Source of the DNA: Sediminispirochaeta bajacaliforniensis DSM 16054
GTDB lineage: Bacteria; Spirochaetota; Spirochaetia; DSM-16054; Sediminispirochaetaceae
Length of the DNA: 64,000 nt
Direction: 5' to 3'
Assembly (NCBI RefSeq): GCF_000378205.1
Contig: NZ_KB899428.1
Span: forward strand, 1-64,000
In this document: positions 22,842 to 31,761 of the stretch, piece by piece
Layout of the letters: each line of letters starts with the position of its first letter
Position numbering within the stretch: position 1 is the first letter of the stretch
Notes under the pieces: model-generated
Told to the model about the DNA's origin: nothing
Databases searched by the model: none
What the model saw: only the letters and a program-made list of their open reading frames with translations
Translations under genes and position numbers: made by a program

Positions 22842-24605
22842 ATGAGATGTAGAGTGAGAAAATTCGGAAGCCTGTTTCTCATTATCCTGTTGTATGCTCT
22901 TTCCCTCGTTTCCGCCGATCCACTCTCTTTTGAACAAAAGAAGATTGCGGTGGGCGGCAGGGTCACGGGATGCCTTGCCGCAAGGCTCGTGCCGGCGTTC
23001 TGGTTTACCTCGCGCGACCGCTACCTCTACCGATATCGCGAGGGGGATGAGGCCCCTGTTCGCTGCAGGCTTCCCGATAGGGCCGCTTCACCTCCGGTAG
23101 AAGGGGCCGACGGGAAGATCTATCTTCTGCTGGAGGACGGCAGGCTTTTCGCGGCCACTCCCGGCTGTATTGGGGCTTGGTTATTTCAAAACCCAAAGGG
23201 ATTTCTTTCTCCCATAGCGGGGGATGGAGACGGGACGCTCTATTTAGCGGGGAAAGGCGGAAACCTTTCTGCCGTGGCCCATACCGGAAGGCTTCGCTGG
23301 TCTTTGCAGCTTCCCTCCCTGCCTCGGAGTGGACCGGTGCTTGTACGAACCAAGACAGGAGAGAGACTCATCGTGGTCTCATGCGAAGGGCGTAGAAGCT
23401 ATGCCTATGGTACCGATGGGATCCTACGATGGACCTTCCTTTCTGCCGGCGAGGTCCTTTTTCCAAAAAGCGATGGGGTACGACTTTTCTTACCGACGGA
23501 TGCGGGAACCATTACTGCGGTGGATGATAATGGTGTGCTCATCTGGGAGCACCAACTGCCTGCTGTCGCGGCCGACTGTGCCGTCGATGCGGAGCGGGAT
23601 CTGCTTTTCATCGCCGACAGGCTTGGCAATGTCACTTGCCTCGATGCCACTTCAGGTACTGCTGTCTGGGAATTCCCCGCAGGTCGTGCCGTCTTTTCCC
23701 TTGTTGTTCTTCCCGGCTTCCCTCATTCTGTGGAGAGGGAACAAGAGGCAGCCCTTGCCATTAGTGCCGGTGACGGCGGAATCGTCTTTACAGATAAGGA
23801 TGGAAAGGCGCTTGATCAGTTCCAAAGCCCCGCTCCTGCGGCCCCTCTTTCGACGGATGGGCGAGGCCTTCTTCTCTTTGGAGGAAGTGATTGGCTTTTC
23901 CGTCTCTATCGTTTTCCTCCCGCTTCCTCAGCCTCTTCATCCTCCGAAGCTCCACGACAAGGCTCCGAGGACGAGAGAAAACCGAAATCTCTTTTTTCGA
24001 TAACCGAGCCTCCCTTTGACTTTCATTATCTTCAATCCATTGCAAGCTCTGCAGATCGTAATGGCCAGGTTGCCGCTTTGGCGGAAATACAAAATAGGCT
24101 TGAATCCGGAAAACCCGATCGCGGCAGCTCCTATCTTCCTGTACTGCTTCACTATTTCGCAAGCGCCGCCATTGATTCCCCGATCAGGGAGGGGGGAGCC
24201 CTTCGAAATGATTTTCCTACTCTCCGCATTACCGCCGTCAGAATGCTTGCTCGATACGGGCATCCCTCTGCTTCTCGAATCCTGTCACGTTTGATCCGGT
24301 ATGAGTGGGATCCCTCGGTCCGCATTGCCGCCTATCACGCATTATGTACCCTGTTGGACAACCCGGAAGGCGATGCAAGGGCCGCGGTTCGGGATCGCTT
24401 GTCTTCGATGGTCAATAGTAGAAAGGATGAGCAGGAAGTCTCTGCCGCCAGTGATGCGCTTTTTTACCTCGCCGCCTACCATGGGGGGCTGGAAGAGAAG
24501 GATCTTGAGCTGCTGCTTGCCGTTGCCTACGGCCCCTTTGGGAGGGAAACACGTTCATCGGTGCTGGATACCCTTCGACAGGGCGGAAAAAGACGATTAT
24601 ACTAA
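22842..24605 (+). CDS. Exported PQQ-type beta-propeller protein with C-terminal HEAT-like region
   Basis: 587 residues from ATG at 22842; upstream in-frame codons would run into the divergent kinase gene. A signal peptide covers about residues 1-24 (basic start, LFLIILLYALSLVSA). Residues about 60-370 contain repeated blades with the PQQ-like pattern, for example DGKIYLLLEDGRLFA, DGTLYLAGKGGNLSAV, GRLRWSLQL, NGVLIWEHQLP and GNVTCLDATSGTAVWEF, similar to BamB and other propellers. The last 190 residues are helical with HEAT-like spacing (LRITAVRMLARYGHPSASRIL, VRIAAYHALCTLLD). It is probably periplasmic and mediates protein contacts; no enzyme residues are evident. It lies 35 bases before the P83/100 homologue, likely in one transcript. 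Confidence 0.82.
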   Translation: MRCRVRKFGSLFLIILLYALSLVSADPLSFEQKKIAVGGRVTGCLAARLVPAFWFTSRDRYLYRYREGDEAPVRCRLPDRAASPPVEGADGKIYLLLEDGRLFAATPGCIGAWLFQNPKGFLSPIAGDGDGTLYLAGKGGNLSAVAHTGRLRWSLQLPSLPRSGPVLVRTKTGERLIVVSCEGRRSYAYGTDGILRWTFLSAGEVLFPKSDGVRLFLPTDAGTITAVDDNGVLIWEHQLPAVAADCAVDAERDLLFIADRLGNVTCLDATSGTAVWEFPAGRAVFSLVVLPGFPHSVEREQEAALAISAGDGGIVFTDKDGKALDQFQSPAPAAPLSTDGRGLLLFGGSDWLFRLYRFPPASSASSSSEAPRQGSEDERKPKSLFSITEPPFDFHYLQSIASSADRNGQVAALAEIQNRLESGKPDRGSSYLPVLLHYFASAAIDSPIREGGALRNDFPTLRITAVRMLARYGHPSASRILSRLIRYEWDPSVRIAAYHALCTLLDNPEGDARAAVRDRLSSMVNSRKDEQEVSAASDALFYLAAYHGGLEEKDLELLLAVAYGPFGRETRSSVLDTLRQGGKRRLY

Positions 24606-24640
24606 GAGAAACCATGGGGAAGAAGAAAAAGGAGTGTATG

Positions 24641-26248
24641 ATGAAAGGATTTCCGCATCTGACGATGCGTTTTGTCGGTCTGGTAGTGGCCCTCTCGGCC
24701 GCACTCCTCCTACCGCTTTCGGCGCAGGAAGTGGCGACCGGTGAGCTTTTCACCGTTCAAGCCGGAAGTGTTGAGTTCCTGAACTACGAGGGGCCTCATC
24801 AGAAGATTGAGAGTGACGGTCAGATTCGGGGAATAGGTGCGGCTATGGCCGACGGGAGAAGTTTATCCTATCTCGGAAAATATCGCATCATCTCGATAGT
24901 TCCGAACTCTCCCGATCTGCTGGGTGCAGATATTGTTGAAATACTTGATGGGGCGCTTGTCGATCACATTGATAATGTGAGGCGCATTCTTTCCGGTTTT
25001 GTGGCAGCAAAGTACGGCTATGACCAGGAGAAGGCCGATACGATTGCGCTTTTTACCACCTACTATAATGCGGTCCACCGTGGTGATCTTGAATATGTCC
25101 GTTCCCACTACACCGAGGCGGTCCTCTCCCATTTGGATGAGAAGAAGATGGGAATCTCCACGAGCTACAAAGAGTGGCCGGGAAATACCCAAATGCTTAT
25201 CCCTCTATCGCTGGATGGAACGGGGAGTGCCCGGATTTCCGCCGATACCGTAGGTGGAGATGAGGTTGTCCAGGAACTTCGAAGCGATGAATCGAAACAA
25301 GGGCTCGATGATCGAAAATCAATGGTGGAGTTGCGGGAAGATCAGCTTGAAGAAGATAAGGCAGCCACCGCTGAGGAGCGAAAGCAGCTTGAAGGGGATA
25401 CTGCTGATTTGCAGCAGAAACAAGAGGCTGCACATGCTCAGCAGGAGGAGATTGACCGTCGTCAGGAAGAGGTTGCTTCGGCCCTTGAGGGGGCGGAACC
25501 TGGCAGCGCAAAGGAGTCTGAGCTGAAAGGGCAGCAGCAGGAGCTGGCGAAGCAGGAAGAGCAGGTTCAGGCGGCCAAACAGGAGCTCGAAGAGCAGCAG
25601 CAGGAGCTGGATAAACAGGAAGAGCAGGTCGCCGCCAAGGAGAAAGAGCAGGCCAATCGGGAAGAGTCAATCGGGCAGGAGCGCGACCGGATTGCAGGGG
25701 ATGAGCAAAAGACGATTACAGAAGAAGAGGCTGCCGCCCGCCAAAAGGCCGCCGGTGCAACAGCTCCGGGGTTTACCTTTATGCATGTCCGGGAGGAAAA
25801 CGGGATGATCCTTTCCTCAATGGTTATCTACGACTCTGAAAGCGGAAAAGAGCGGGGTAGGTCCGCCGTCAATGCCATCCGCGGTAGAAACGTCTATCCT
25901 GTCTCGGGTGGTTATCTTGCAGTTGTCGGCATAGATGCCCCTCCCAAGGCTGTGAAGCTGATGCTCTTGAATAGTGATGATCTTTCCGTGTCTTCGGAGA
26001 GTGAACAGCATCTCTACGGAGAAAGCTGGGTGCTGTTAGACAATCAGCGTGCGTATGTGGTGGCATCCTTCGGCGGAATATGGAAGATTGCTGCCTTCGA
26101 CAGTGGCGATCTGAGCCTGTTGGCACAGTCCGATGTTGAGGTTGACCCGAATACGGTCATTCAGAAAACAGGAAAAAATATCATTGTAGAAGGCCGGGAT
26201 GGATCACTCCTGAAGCTCGATCCAGAGGGCCTTTCCGTGATTCAATAA
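24641..26248 (+). CDS. P83/100 family exported coiled-coil protein
   Basis: 535 residues from ATG at 24641, which has GGAG at the best distance; ATGs at 24638 and 24614 are alternatives. A signal peptide ends near LLPLSAQE. The N-terminal third has a globular domain (YLGKYRIISIVPNSPDL, VDHIDNVRRILSGFV). The middle (about 200-375) is a highly charged Glu/Gln/Lys coiled coil with an internal repeat. The C-terminal domain is beta-rich. This order and the N-terminal sequence match the P83/100 family, an immunodominant antigen of Borrelia with homologues in other spirochaetes; its function is not established. It shares a transcript with the propeller gene and converges on a ParB-like gene, whose coding end doubles as the terminator. 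Confidence 0.88.
   Translation: MKGFPHLTMRFVGLVVALSAALLLPLSAQEVATGELFTVQAGSVEFLNYEGPHQKIESDGQIRGIGAAMADGRSLSYLGKYRIISIVPNSPDLLGADIVEILDGALVDHIDNVRRILSGFVAAKYGYDQEKADTIALFTTYYNAVHRGDLEYVRSHYTEAVLSHLDEKKMGISTSYKEWPGNTQMLIPLSLDGTGSARISADTVGGDEVVQELRSDESKQGLDDRKSMVELREDQLEEDKAATAEERKQLEGDTADLQQKQEAAHAQQEEIDRRQEEVASALEGAEPGSAKESELKGQQQELAKQEEQVQAAKQELEEQQQELDKQEEQVAAKEKEQANREESIGQERDRIAGDEQKTITEEEAAARQKAAGATAPGFTFMHVREENGMILSSMVIYDSESGKERGRSAVNAIRGRNVYPVSGGYLAVVGIDAPPKAVKLMLLNSDDLSVSSESEQHLYGESWVLLDNQRAYVVASFGGIWKIAAFDSGDLSLLAQSDVEVDPNTVIQKTGKNIIVEGRDGSLLKLDPEGLSVIQ
25531..25629 (+). repeat. Direct repeat inside the P83/100 coiled coil
   Basis: A 36-base unit at 25531-25566 recurs at 25594-25629 with three differences, a period of 63 bases (21 residues). 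It encodes QQQEL..QEEQV repeats. Such repeats can change length by slippage or recombination. Confidence 0.7.
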
Positions 26249-26272
26249 TAAAAAAGGAAAATAGAGGAACAC

Positions 26273-26713
26273 TTACAGGAAACGGTCCTGCTCTCTGTCA
26301 GGCCGTTTCCCTTTCTTCTTTTGTCCATCTCTACCGAAAAGCATGGAGAAGAATCTCTTAATTGCATTCCATATTCTACGAAACACGGAGGGATGCTTCA
26401 GTTTGTCGAGACGATTATAGCCGTCGGCAAGTTCATCGGCCGCAAGACTTCGTCGGTGGAGATTTTCCTCGATTTCAAGCTCCAGCATCTGTATTTCCGT
26501 TTCGACATTGACAACCCTTACCTCGATACTTCTCCAGCCCAGGGCCTTTGCCGCCTCCAGGCGGCGGTGGCCGGCGATGAGCTCGCCGTCTTGATTGACG
26601 ACGATCGGATTCATAAGGCCGAAGGTTCTCAGGCTTTCCATAAGCGGTTTTAGATCTCCGAGTTCCTTTCTGATCCGCTTTCCAATATAGATCTCTTCGA
26701 TTCGCTTATTCAT
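26273..26713 (-). CDS. ParB/Srx N-terminal domain protein without DNA-binding helix-turn-helix
   Basis: 146 residues from ATG at 26713 (ATG at 26722 also possible). The ParB N-terminal fold covers about residues 1-75: IYIGKRIRKELGDLKPLMESLRTFGLMNPIVV, then the GHRRLEAAKALGW motif that binds CTP in ParB. The central helix-turn-helix of ParB is absent; instead there is a short helical stretch (about 80-100) and a very basic, partly amphipathic tail (VFRRIWNAIKRFFSMLFGRDGQKKKGKR) that could touch membrane or nucleic acid. No parA is near, so a chromosome-partition role is doubtful. The domain also occurs in regulators and nucleases. It lies 20 bases after the PBP1A stop and may be co-transcribed with it. 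Confidence 0.8.
   Translation of the reverse strand: MNKRIEEIYIGKRIRKELGDLKPLMESLRTFGLMNPIVVNQDGELIAGHRRLEAAKALGWRSIEVRVVNVETEIQMLELEIEENLHRRSLAADELADGYNRLDKLKHPSVFRRIWNAIKRFFSMLFGRDGQKKKGKRPDREQDRFL
26278..26322 (+). terminator. Terminator of P83/100 gene embedded in the parB-like coding end
   Basis: GGAAACGG (26278-26285) pairs with CCGTTTCC (26303-26310), extended by CCTG/CAGG with one bulged T, then a T-rich stretch to 26322. The same bases encode the C-terminus of the convergent ParB-like protein. Confidence 0.7.
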
Positions 26714-26732
26714 ATTTCCCATCCACTCAAGC

Positions 26733-29234
26733 TTATTCAAGCAACGGATTGTAATCGGGGGTGTCGTTTCCTCCGCTTCCGCTGGTTCCATCGTCGGAGA
26801 AATTGATATCGGGAAGCGTTGAGCTGTCAAACAACGAGTTGCTTGTATCTACATTAAAATCCTCGATAGTGAGAATATCTTGTAGATTACCGACCAATTC
26901 CTTATCCCGTTCCTGTTCAAAACTATGTATGGGGCAAAGCTGTTTTGGTTCCGTACCCGCAATAAAAACCTCTTCGATGGTATGGTCGCATAGTTTTGTG
27001 GGCAGCATTCCCGATTCGGCACAAACCCTGACGGTTACGATGCCAGAAGGCCTTTCGAACTCCTTTGGTTCGAGCCCCGCATGAATCTTTTTCATATATT
27101 CAGCCCAGATTGGTCCTGCGGCAGTTGCACCGGTAATCTCACGACCAAGAGAGTTTCCGGGAGTATCGAATCCAAGCCAGACTGCGGTGGTCATGTAGGG
27201 ACTGAATCCCACGGTCCAGGCATCACCCCAGTTCTGCGTGGTCCCTGTTTTTCCCGCCATCGGCATGCCGTCGAATCCTCCCACGTTGATGCGCCTCCAA
27301 CGCAGCGTTCCGAATTCAACGGTACTTTGGAGCAGGCTGACCATGATATAAGCGGCCTGAGGGGACATGATCTGGAGGTCCCTTCCTCTGTTTTTCTGCA
27401 TTTCTCGCAGCCGTTCTTTTTCCGGTTCAAGAATGGTATTACCGTTTCGGTCGAGAACCTGGGTAATGGCGATCGGCTCAATTCGTTTTCCATGATTGGG
27501 AAAGGTCGAAAAGGCCTGCACCATATTGATAGGAGCTACACTGGTGACACCAAGGCCCAGTGGGTAGGAGCGGGGAAAGAGGACACGATCCTCTTTCCTA
27601 TCTTCCATGCCGAGTAGTTTACTTATTCGGTCGATGGCAGTTTCGAAGCCGACTCCCTCAAGAACCTGCAGACTGGGTACATTCATTGAGGTCGCAAGAG
27701 CATACCGCAAGAGAACCGATCCGTCCCAGGTCCCAAGATAATTAAGGGGTTGATAGGAATTCCCCATATCGTCGTAGAAAACGATGGGGCCGTCATAAAG
27801 CCGTGTTGCGGGGGTAAACTTGCCCGAAGAGATCGCCGCAGAGTAGTAGAGCGGCTTGATACTGGAGCCCGGTTGGACCTTTGCATCGACAGCCCGATTG
27901 TATTGCTTTGTTTCAAAATCACTTCCGCCTACCATAGCGAGGATATGTCCGTTTCGGTGGTCCATGGTGATCAAGGCGCCTTCAATGAAATTTTTCTTGA
28001 TCCTCGATGACTCTTTTGTCCCGGCAAATCGTGCAACACGCATGATGTCGTTGGAGCCGAACAATAGCGAAAGGGCCTCAAGGGGGGGCTGAAAGTTGCT
28101 GTAGAATGAATCTACAGCGGCTTTTTTCTGCTTTGCCCCGGCCACCTTCATATCTTCGAGGTTAAAGGTGAGGGCCAGAAGATCCGCTATGGGAACATAA
28201 ACATCGTCGGCGATCGAAAGCCTTCTCCCTTTCAGCGTACGATATTTTTCATTGACGTCCACGAAGGCCTTATTCATGATCTCATCGGCGATGCGCTGAT
28301 AGCCAAGATCAAGGGTGGTATGCACGATATAGCCGTCTTTGTTGATGTCGACAGCACCGTAGAGCATATCGTTGAGTTTTATCCGTACGTATTCCGAAAA
28401 ATAGGGTGCCTTGCTTTCATTGTCGAAGTAGGCGCTTGCGATATTCGAGCGGGAGAAATCGTAATTGTTCCAGTAATTCTGGAAAGAGACATCGGCTTCC
28501 TCCCTCGTCGTAAAGCCGTTGGCAACCATCTGGTCCAGAACATCTTTTTGTCTACTTCTGGCCCGTTCGGGGTGATTAATAGGGCTGTACAGGGCTGGAC
28601 TTGCAAGCTGTATGACGAGAATCGCCGATTCGGCGACGGTAAGCTCTTCAGCGCTGTGGCCAAAGTAGAACCGGCTGGCCGCTTCCACCCCATAGGCGTT
28701 GTGTCCGAAATACATATCGTTGGCATACAGCTCGAGTATTTCATATTTTGTCAGATCCCGTTCAAGTTGGAAGGCATACCAAAGCTCTTTAAGTTTTCGA
28801 AAAATCGATATATCGGTCCTGTCAGCATAGTAGCGTCCGGCAACCTGCTGGGTAAGGGTACTGCCTCCCGAAAAGTAGCTGCCGGTAAGAACATTCCATG
28901 CAGCCCTGGCTGTTCCCCGAAAACTGAAGCCATGATGTTGGAAGAATGTAAGATCTTCCCGGCTGATCAGGGCAAGGATCAGTGTCTTCGGCAGTTTCGT
29001 GATGGGAACGATATCCCGTTTCTCATCGGAAAATATCTCCGTAATGAGCTCCCCGTTGCAATCCAGAATCTGAGTTGGAAGGGCAGGTTCAAAGTTTGTG
29101 AGGTCCCCTTTTATATCGGTATTGAAGGTCTGAGACAGGACAAACCCCGTGGAAAAACCGACCACAAGTGAACACAATATTGTCAGCACCATGATAATCT
29201 GGGCCTGAATTCGGCGTTTTCTGGAACGAATCAT
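26733..29234 (-). CDS. Bifunctional class A penicillin-binding protein (PBP1A-type)
   Basis: PBP1A polymerises lipid II into glycan strands and cross-links peptides in the periplasm. The 833 residues start at ATG 29234; the frame opens earlier at 29357 but the added residues are not protein-like. An N-terminal membrane anchor covers about residues 12-35. The GT51 transglycosylase has SREDLTFFQHHGFSFRG and GGSTLTQQVAGRYY. The transpeptidase has the active serine in GSSIKP, the SMN motif in TSMNVPSLQ and the KTG motif in AGKTGTTQNWGDAW. A Ser/Gly/Asp-rich tail closes the protein. No ribosome site is visible. It is the only PBP in the window and lies downstream of the Mla/M23 operon but behind a terminator. 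Confidence 0.96.
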   Translation of the reverse strand: MIRSRKRRIQAQIIMVLTILCSLVVGFSTGFVLSQTFNTDIKGDLTNFEPALPTQILDCNGELITEIFSDEKRDIVPITKLPKTLILALISREDLTFFQHHGFSFRGTARAAWNVLTGSYFSGGSTLTQQVAGRYYADRTDISIFRKLKELWYAFQLERDLTKYEILELYANDMYFGHNAYGVEAASRFYFGHSAEELTVAESAILVIQLASPALYSPINHPERARSRQKDVLDQMVANGFTTREEADVSFQNYWNNYDFSRSNIASAYFDNESKAPYFSEYVRIKLNDMLYGAVDINKDGYIVHTTLDLGYQRIADEIMNKAFVDVNEKYRTLKGRRLSIADDVYVPIADLLALTFNLEDMKVAGAKQKKAAVDSFYSNFQPPLEALSLLFGSNDIMRVARFAGTKESSRIKKNFIEGALITMDHRNGHILAMVGGSDFETKQYNRAVDAKVQPGSSIKPLYYSAAISSGKFTPATRLYDGPIVFYDDMGNSYQPLNYLGTWDGSVLLRYALATSMNVPSLQVLEGVGFETAIDRISKLLGMEDRKEDRVLFPRSYPLGLGVTSVAPINMVQAFSTFPNHGKRIEPIAITQVLDRNGNTILEPEKERLREMQKNRGRDLQIMSPQAAYIMVSLLQSTVEFGTLRWRRINVGGFDGMPMAGKTGTTQNWGDAWTVGFSPYMTTAVWLGFDTPGNSLGREITGATAAGPIWAEYMKKIHAGLEPKEFERPSGIVTVRVCAESGMLPTKLCDHTIEEVFIAGTEPKQLCPIHSFEQERDKELVGNLQDILTIEDFNVDTSNSLFDSSTLPDINFSDDGTSGSGGNDTPDYNPLLE

Positions 29235-29305
29235 AGCTGCTACAGTAGGGAGGAACGGCGGAGTTGTCAAGGGAACGCTAAGGGGGGATCGCCCAATACA
29301 ATCCG

Positions 29306-29338
29306 ACAAAAAAAGGCCGATTCGGGGAGAATCGGCCA
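29306..29338 (-). terminator. Terminator at the end of the Mla/M23 operon
   Basis: GGCCGATTC (29315-29323), a GGGGA loop and GAATCGGCC (29329-29337) form a perfect 9-bp stem; on the minus strand it is followed by a U tract (top-strand A run 29308-29314). Confidence 0.9.
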
Positions 29339-29429
29339 GGTGGTGTGCCGTCCGCAATGCATAGTAAACTGGGAGGGGAACTATAACATTGCTTCCGACA
29401 TTTTTATTATCGACTATGAAAGAGAAAAC

Positions 29430-30425
29430 TTAATGGTCTTCTATAAGAATATCAAAAAAGAGCTCAATATTGTAGTTTTTTCCGCCGTTTACGGTGAATT
29501 TTCTGCTTAGCTGATAGTCTCCGAACCTGAAAAGCACCACATGTTCTCCAGGAGAAATGGCAGCCTCTTCCCCAATCGGCTGATTAAGCTGTTTTCCGTC
29601 GATGAATACCACGGTACCGGTCGGTGCACTGATGGTGTAATGGCTTTCAAGAAGTTCGGGTGCTATTGCCAATACCGTCGTTTCTCCCTTTGTGATGTTG
29701 AAGGTACGATTTTCCTCTGCAAAACCGTGAATGTTCAAGCGGAGAGTATGCAGGCCACTGCTGAGCTTGAGCTTTTCGGTCAATTCTTTCTCTGCATAGC
29801 GCTTATTATCGATCAAAAACTGTGTATCTTCTTCAAGCGGTTTTTCGACGCCTTCGGGAAGCTCTAGAGAGAGGGTGAGAAATCCAACATCCTCCAACAG
29901 AAGATCAACCGAAATACCGATATCGGCACTGAGTAATTCCGAGGGAAGCCCTTTCATGATGGGAACAATCTGAAGAATCAGGGGAAAAGACTCCATTGCT
30001 ATCTTGTGGTCGGGAAGAATAATCCCCGGCCCTCCTTGCCCTAGTTCATCACTAAGCGGCAAGCGTAAAAGGAGCTTACCTGAGGGAGGGATAAGACCTT
30101 GATAGAGTAATCTACCTTGGAGTTGCTGCATCCCTTCGGTCGGAGCGGTGGAAAGTCCTCCATAGAGGGAAAGTGCAAAACTGTCCCTATAACGGAGAAA
30201 CGGTCTGGGAATCGTCAGCAATACTTCCACGGACTTTGCAATGGGGTTTTTCACCGAAGGAATGGCAACCAGTTCAAAAAGCCTGAAGTGGCCTTCATCG
30301 CCCGGTGCAAGGGAGCTAGTCAGCTCACCCCTTACCGTTTCCGCATGTGCGTCAAAGGAAATCAGCAAGAGTGAGAGCGCCAGCATGACGGCAATGGGTG
30401 CTGTTCTGCTTGTCATCGTATTCAT
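29430..30425 (-). CDS. Exported protein with C-terminal PEGA-like domain
   Basis: 331 residues with a signal peptide ending near SFDAHA, so probably periplasmic. The N-terminal two thirds are beta-rich and unrecognised. The last 75 residues resemble a PEGA domain: TGTVVFIDGKQLNQP, then ISPGEHVVLFRFGDYQLSRKFTVNGGK, the pattern of a small beta sandwich often found on surface or cell-wall-linked proteins. An earlier segment (LIDNKRYAEKELTEKLKLSSGLHTLRLNIHG) looks like a second copy. It overlaps the M23 peptidase gene by 4 bases, is the last gene of the operon and is followed by a strong terminator. A structural or scaffold role with the hydrolase is plausible, but this is inference from position. 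Confidence 0.78.
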   Translation of the reverse strand: MNTMTSRTAPIAVMLALSLLLISFDAHAETVRGELTSSLAPGDEGHFRLFELVAIPSVKNPIAKSVEVLLTIPRPFLRYRDSFALSLYGGLSTAPTEGMQQLQGRLLYQGLIPPSGKLLLRLPLSDELGQGGPGIILPDHKIAMESFPLILQIVPIMKGLPSELLSADIGISVDLLLEDVGFLTLSLELPEGVEKPLEEDTQFLIDNKRYAEKELTEKLKLSSGLHTLRLNIHGFAEENRTFNITKGETTVLAIAPELLESHYTISAPTGTVVFIDGKQLNQPIGEEAAISPGEHVVLFRFGDYQLSRKFTVNGGKNYNIELFFDILIEDH

Positions 30426-31333
30426 TTAGAAATCTCCGGTAAGAGATTTTGGGGATCCCTGGCCATTCCTCCAAAGCGGATTTCAAAATGAAGGTGAGGA
30501 CCTGTCGACCTCCCGGTATTCCCTACGCTACCGACAATCATATCTAATCTCACGGGGCTTTTCAATTGTACATTAATGCTTTTCAGGTGACCATACACCG
30601 TTTCATACCCACCTTCATGAGAGAGTATCACATAGTTTCCCAGAACACTATCGTAACCGATCTGCTCAACAATACCGGAGCGTGCAGGCATAACAGGGGT
30701 TCCTTCGGGAACCGCAAGGTCTATTCCGTGATGGAAGCTTTGGTCCCCGGTAAAGGGGTCGCGTCTCATACCGAAACTGCTTGTGAGAATCGATCGCTTT
30801 ACCGGGAGCCTGAAGAGGATCCCGAGGAAATAGGCCCGTTGAAGAGCATTAAATCGCTTTTCCGGGAAAAAAAGGAAGGGGCAGGAGCTCCCGTCTTCGT
30901 TTCTGATGAAAATATGCATCCCTTCGGAGGCTTTCGCAAGCATTGCAACGGAGAGAATCTCAAGATCACTTTCGGCTTCCGTCGCAAGAAACAGCCCGGG
31001 CTGATTCGGTATCAGCAGTGGCTCATCCGGCAGGAGGGAGGGGCCATCGAGACGATTAAGCGAGGCAAGGGTATCATAGGGGAGCGAGCATCGGGCGCTG
31101 AGCGAAAAAACATCTTCATCCTCTTGCGGGGTATAGCTGAAAAAGGCGAGTGGAGGGCGCGCATCCCCTGTCGCATCGGCCCGGTAGGATGCCTCGATAT
31201 CATCCATCAATTGGGTAAATAGAGGATCTCCCCTTTGAAGCATTGCAATTTGTGGATAAGGTAAGGCGACAAGGGGAAACGAGGAGAGAACCATCAGCGC
31301 AAAAAAGGGCGATATGCCTTTTCTAATCATCAA
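30422..31333 (-). CDS. Exported LysM-like / M23 family metallopeptidase
   Basis: 303 residues. A hydrophobic signal segment (FFALMVLSSFPLVA) is followed by a LysM-like region near residues 70-115 (DVFSLSARCSLPYDTLASLNRL...LLIPNQPG). The C-terminal 130 residues are an M23/LytM domain: SSFGMRRDPFTGDQSFHHGIDLAVPEG has the first zinc His and Asp, and HLHFEIRFGG supplies the HxH pair, with YGHLK between. All zinc ligands of an active endopeptidase are present, so it can be expected to cut peptidoglycan cross-links in the periplasm. It overlaps the genes on both sides by 4 bases, tying a hydrolase to the lipid-transport genes. Confidence 0.92.
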   Translation of the reverse strand: MMIRKGISPFFALMVLSSFPLVALPYPQIAMLQRGDPLFTQLMDDIEASYRADATGDARPPLAFFSYTPQEDEDVFSLSARCSLPYDTLASLNRLDGPSLLPDEPLLIPNQPGLFLATEAESDLEILSVAMLAKASEGMHIFIRNEDGSSCPFLFFPEKRFNALQRAYFLGILFRLPVKRSILTSSFGMRRDPFTGDQSFHHGIDLAVPEGTPVMPARSGIVEQIGYDSVLGNYVILSHEGGYETVYGHLKSINVQLKSPVRLDMIVGSVGNTGRSTGPHLHFEIRFGGMARDPQNLLPEISK

Positions 31334-31761
31334 CTCCGTCCGGTTTTTACCCTTGTATCACTGAATAAAAGTCCTGCCACGCCAAGGGTGGGGAGAGCCG
31401 CAATGATTGCGGGAATGACCCTCGCTGAAGCAATAAAGCCTGCTACAAGGTAGAGAAGGCCCAAGAGAAGAATAAGCTCTATGCTTTTTTGGGTGAAATG
31501 CTTCACTTCCTCGCGAGATGTACCAGACAGCCTTTTTGCCGCTCTCCAGATAAGGTAGAGAGCTATCAAAGACAGTACGGCAGTCGTATAGACGACGGGA
31601 TGCCGAGTGGCGATAAACCAAAGAGGAAAGGTAATAAGAAGCGCAAATAGTCCGATTCCCAGCAAAAAAACAAGAAATGAGACGATAGTACGAAAAAATC
31701 TGACGTAAAGGCCTAAGAACAGGGTTATCCCGTGTCGTTTTTGATTATTCGATTTCATCAT
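31330..31761 (-). CDS. Small integral membrane protein in the mla operon
   Basis: 143 residues from ATG at 31761 (the following codon is also ATG); the frame opens earlier inside the upstream gene. I see about four hydrophobic segments: near residues 15-38, 42-60, 62-76 and 95-135, with a basic stretch RAAKRLSGTSREEVKHF between the third and last. No known family comes to mind. It overlaps the TPR lipoprotein gene by 17 bases and the M23 gene by 4, so it is translationally tied to both. It might anchor or assist the envelope complex encoded by the operon; this is inferred from position alone. Confidence 0.75.
   Translation of the reverse strand: MMKSNNQKRHGITLFLGLYVRFFRTIVSFLVFLLGIGLFALLITFPLWFIATRHPVVYTTAVLSLIALYLIWRAAKRLSGTSREEVKHFTQKSIELILLLGLLYLVAGFIASARVIPAIIAALPTLGVAGLLFSDTRVKTGRS

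Noticed and set aside
28320-29171. 283-codon plus-strand frame over PBP1A
   Set aside because: Shadow of the transglycosylase region; no ribosome site or known motif.
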